Below, in pieces: positions 6,215 to 6,238 of a stretch of DNA of 6,238 bases (the stretch's first letter is position 1; each line of letters starts with the position of its first letter). Location of the stretch: NCBI GenBank assembly GCA_902772605.1, contig CACYBG010000248.1, forward strand, positions 1 through 6,238, written 5' to 3'. Both the position numbers and the translations under genes were made by a program. The DNA is from an uncultured Spirochaetaceae bacterium. GTDB lineage: Bacteria > Spirochaetota > Spirochaetia > Treponematales > Treponemataceae. A model generated the notes under the pieces. It was not told where the DNA came from. It saw only the letters and a list, made by a program, of their open reading frames with translations, and made no database searches.

Positions 6215-6238
6215 AGTACAGTCCCCTTGTTTCGCCCC
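6175..6238 (+). CDS. possible start of the next gene, overlapping the end of truA (partial)
   Basis: An ATG at 6175 opens a frame that runs to the window end without a stop, with 21 full codons visible (start MGSEIRRSKAP, then QIEYSPLVSP). AGGA at 6163-6166 lies 8 bases before this ATG. The overlap with truA would be 40 bases, larger than the other overlaps here (8 and 23), and the peptide is not one I recognise. The true start could also be beyond the window. Given the operon-like packing a downstream gene is expected, but this particular start is a weak call. Confidence 0.25.
   Translation, partial: MGSEIRRSKAPQIEYSPLVSP

Overview
This is a dense, single-strand (+) bacterial gene cluster with seven recognisable genes and very little intergenic DNA. 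In order they are dxs (3' part only), folP, cdaA, a cdaR/YbbR-type gene, acpS, a DUF2225-type zinc-ribbon protein gene, and truA. The last 64 bases may hold the start of another gene that overlaps the end of truA. Base composition looks roughly balanced (not counted). Arginine AGG, isoleucine ATA and glycine GGA codons are frequent throughout, so the whole window looks like one genome's native style. I see no mobile element, RNA gene, CRISPR array or strong repeat.

The set and order of genes, and the protein styles, suggest a spirochaete of the Treponema type. This rests on remembered similarity to treponemal gene order (dxs, folP, cdaA, YbbR protein, acpS, truA close together), not on a search, and I hold it at moderate confidence.

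Layout: positions 1-1224 hold the C-terminal two thirds of DXP synthase. Positions 1247-2083 hold dihydropteroate synthase. A 101-base gap (2084-2184) is the only real intergenic space and ends in a strong Shine-Dalgarno sequence for a TTG-started cdaA. From there the genes are tightly packed: cdaA and cdaR overlap by 23 bases, acpS starts one base after the cdaR stop, the DUF2225 gene follows four bases after acpS, and truA overlaps it by 8 bases. This looks like one transcription unit, possibly with a second entry point in the 2084-2184 gap.

Functionally, the cluster mixes precursor supply (isoprenoids through DXS, folate through FolP), cyclic di-AMP signalling at the membrane (CdaA with its YbbR partner), activation of acyl carrier protein (AcpS) and tRNA modification (TruA). 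The cdaA-cdaR pair is the conserved signalling core. In Firmicutes glmM usually follows this pair, whereas here acpS does.

The most notable sequence observation is that the second catalytic motif of the diadenylate cyclase reads Arg-His-Cys instead of the usual Arg-His-Arg. Other points of interest are a 48-residue glutamate-rich tail on the YbbR protein, an extra segment in DXS between its second and third domains, and a conserved but functionally uncharacterised zinc-ribbon/helical protein inside the operon. I did not find a clearly new multi-gene system; the window is mostly housekeeping genes with a few unusual details.
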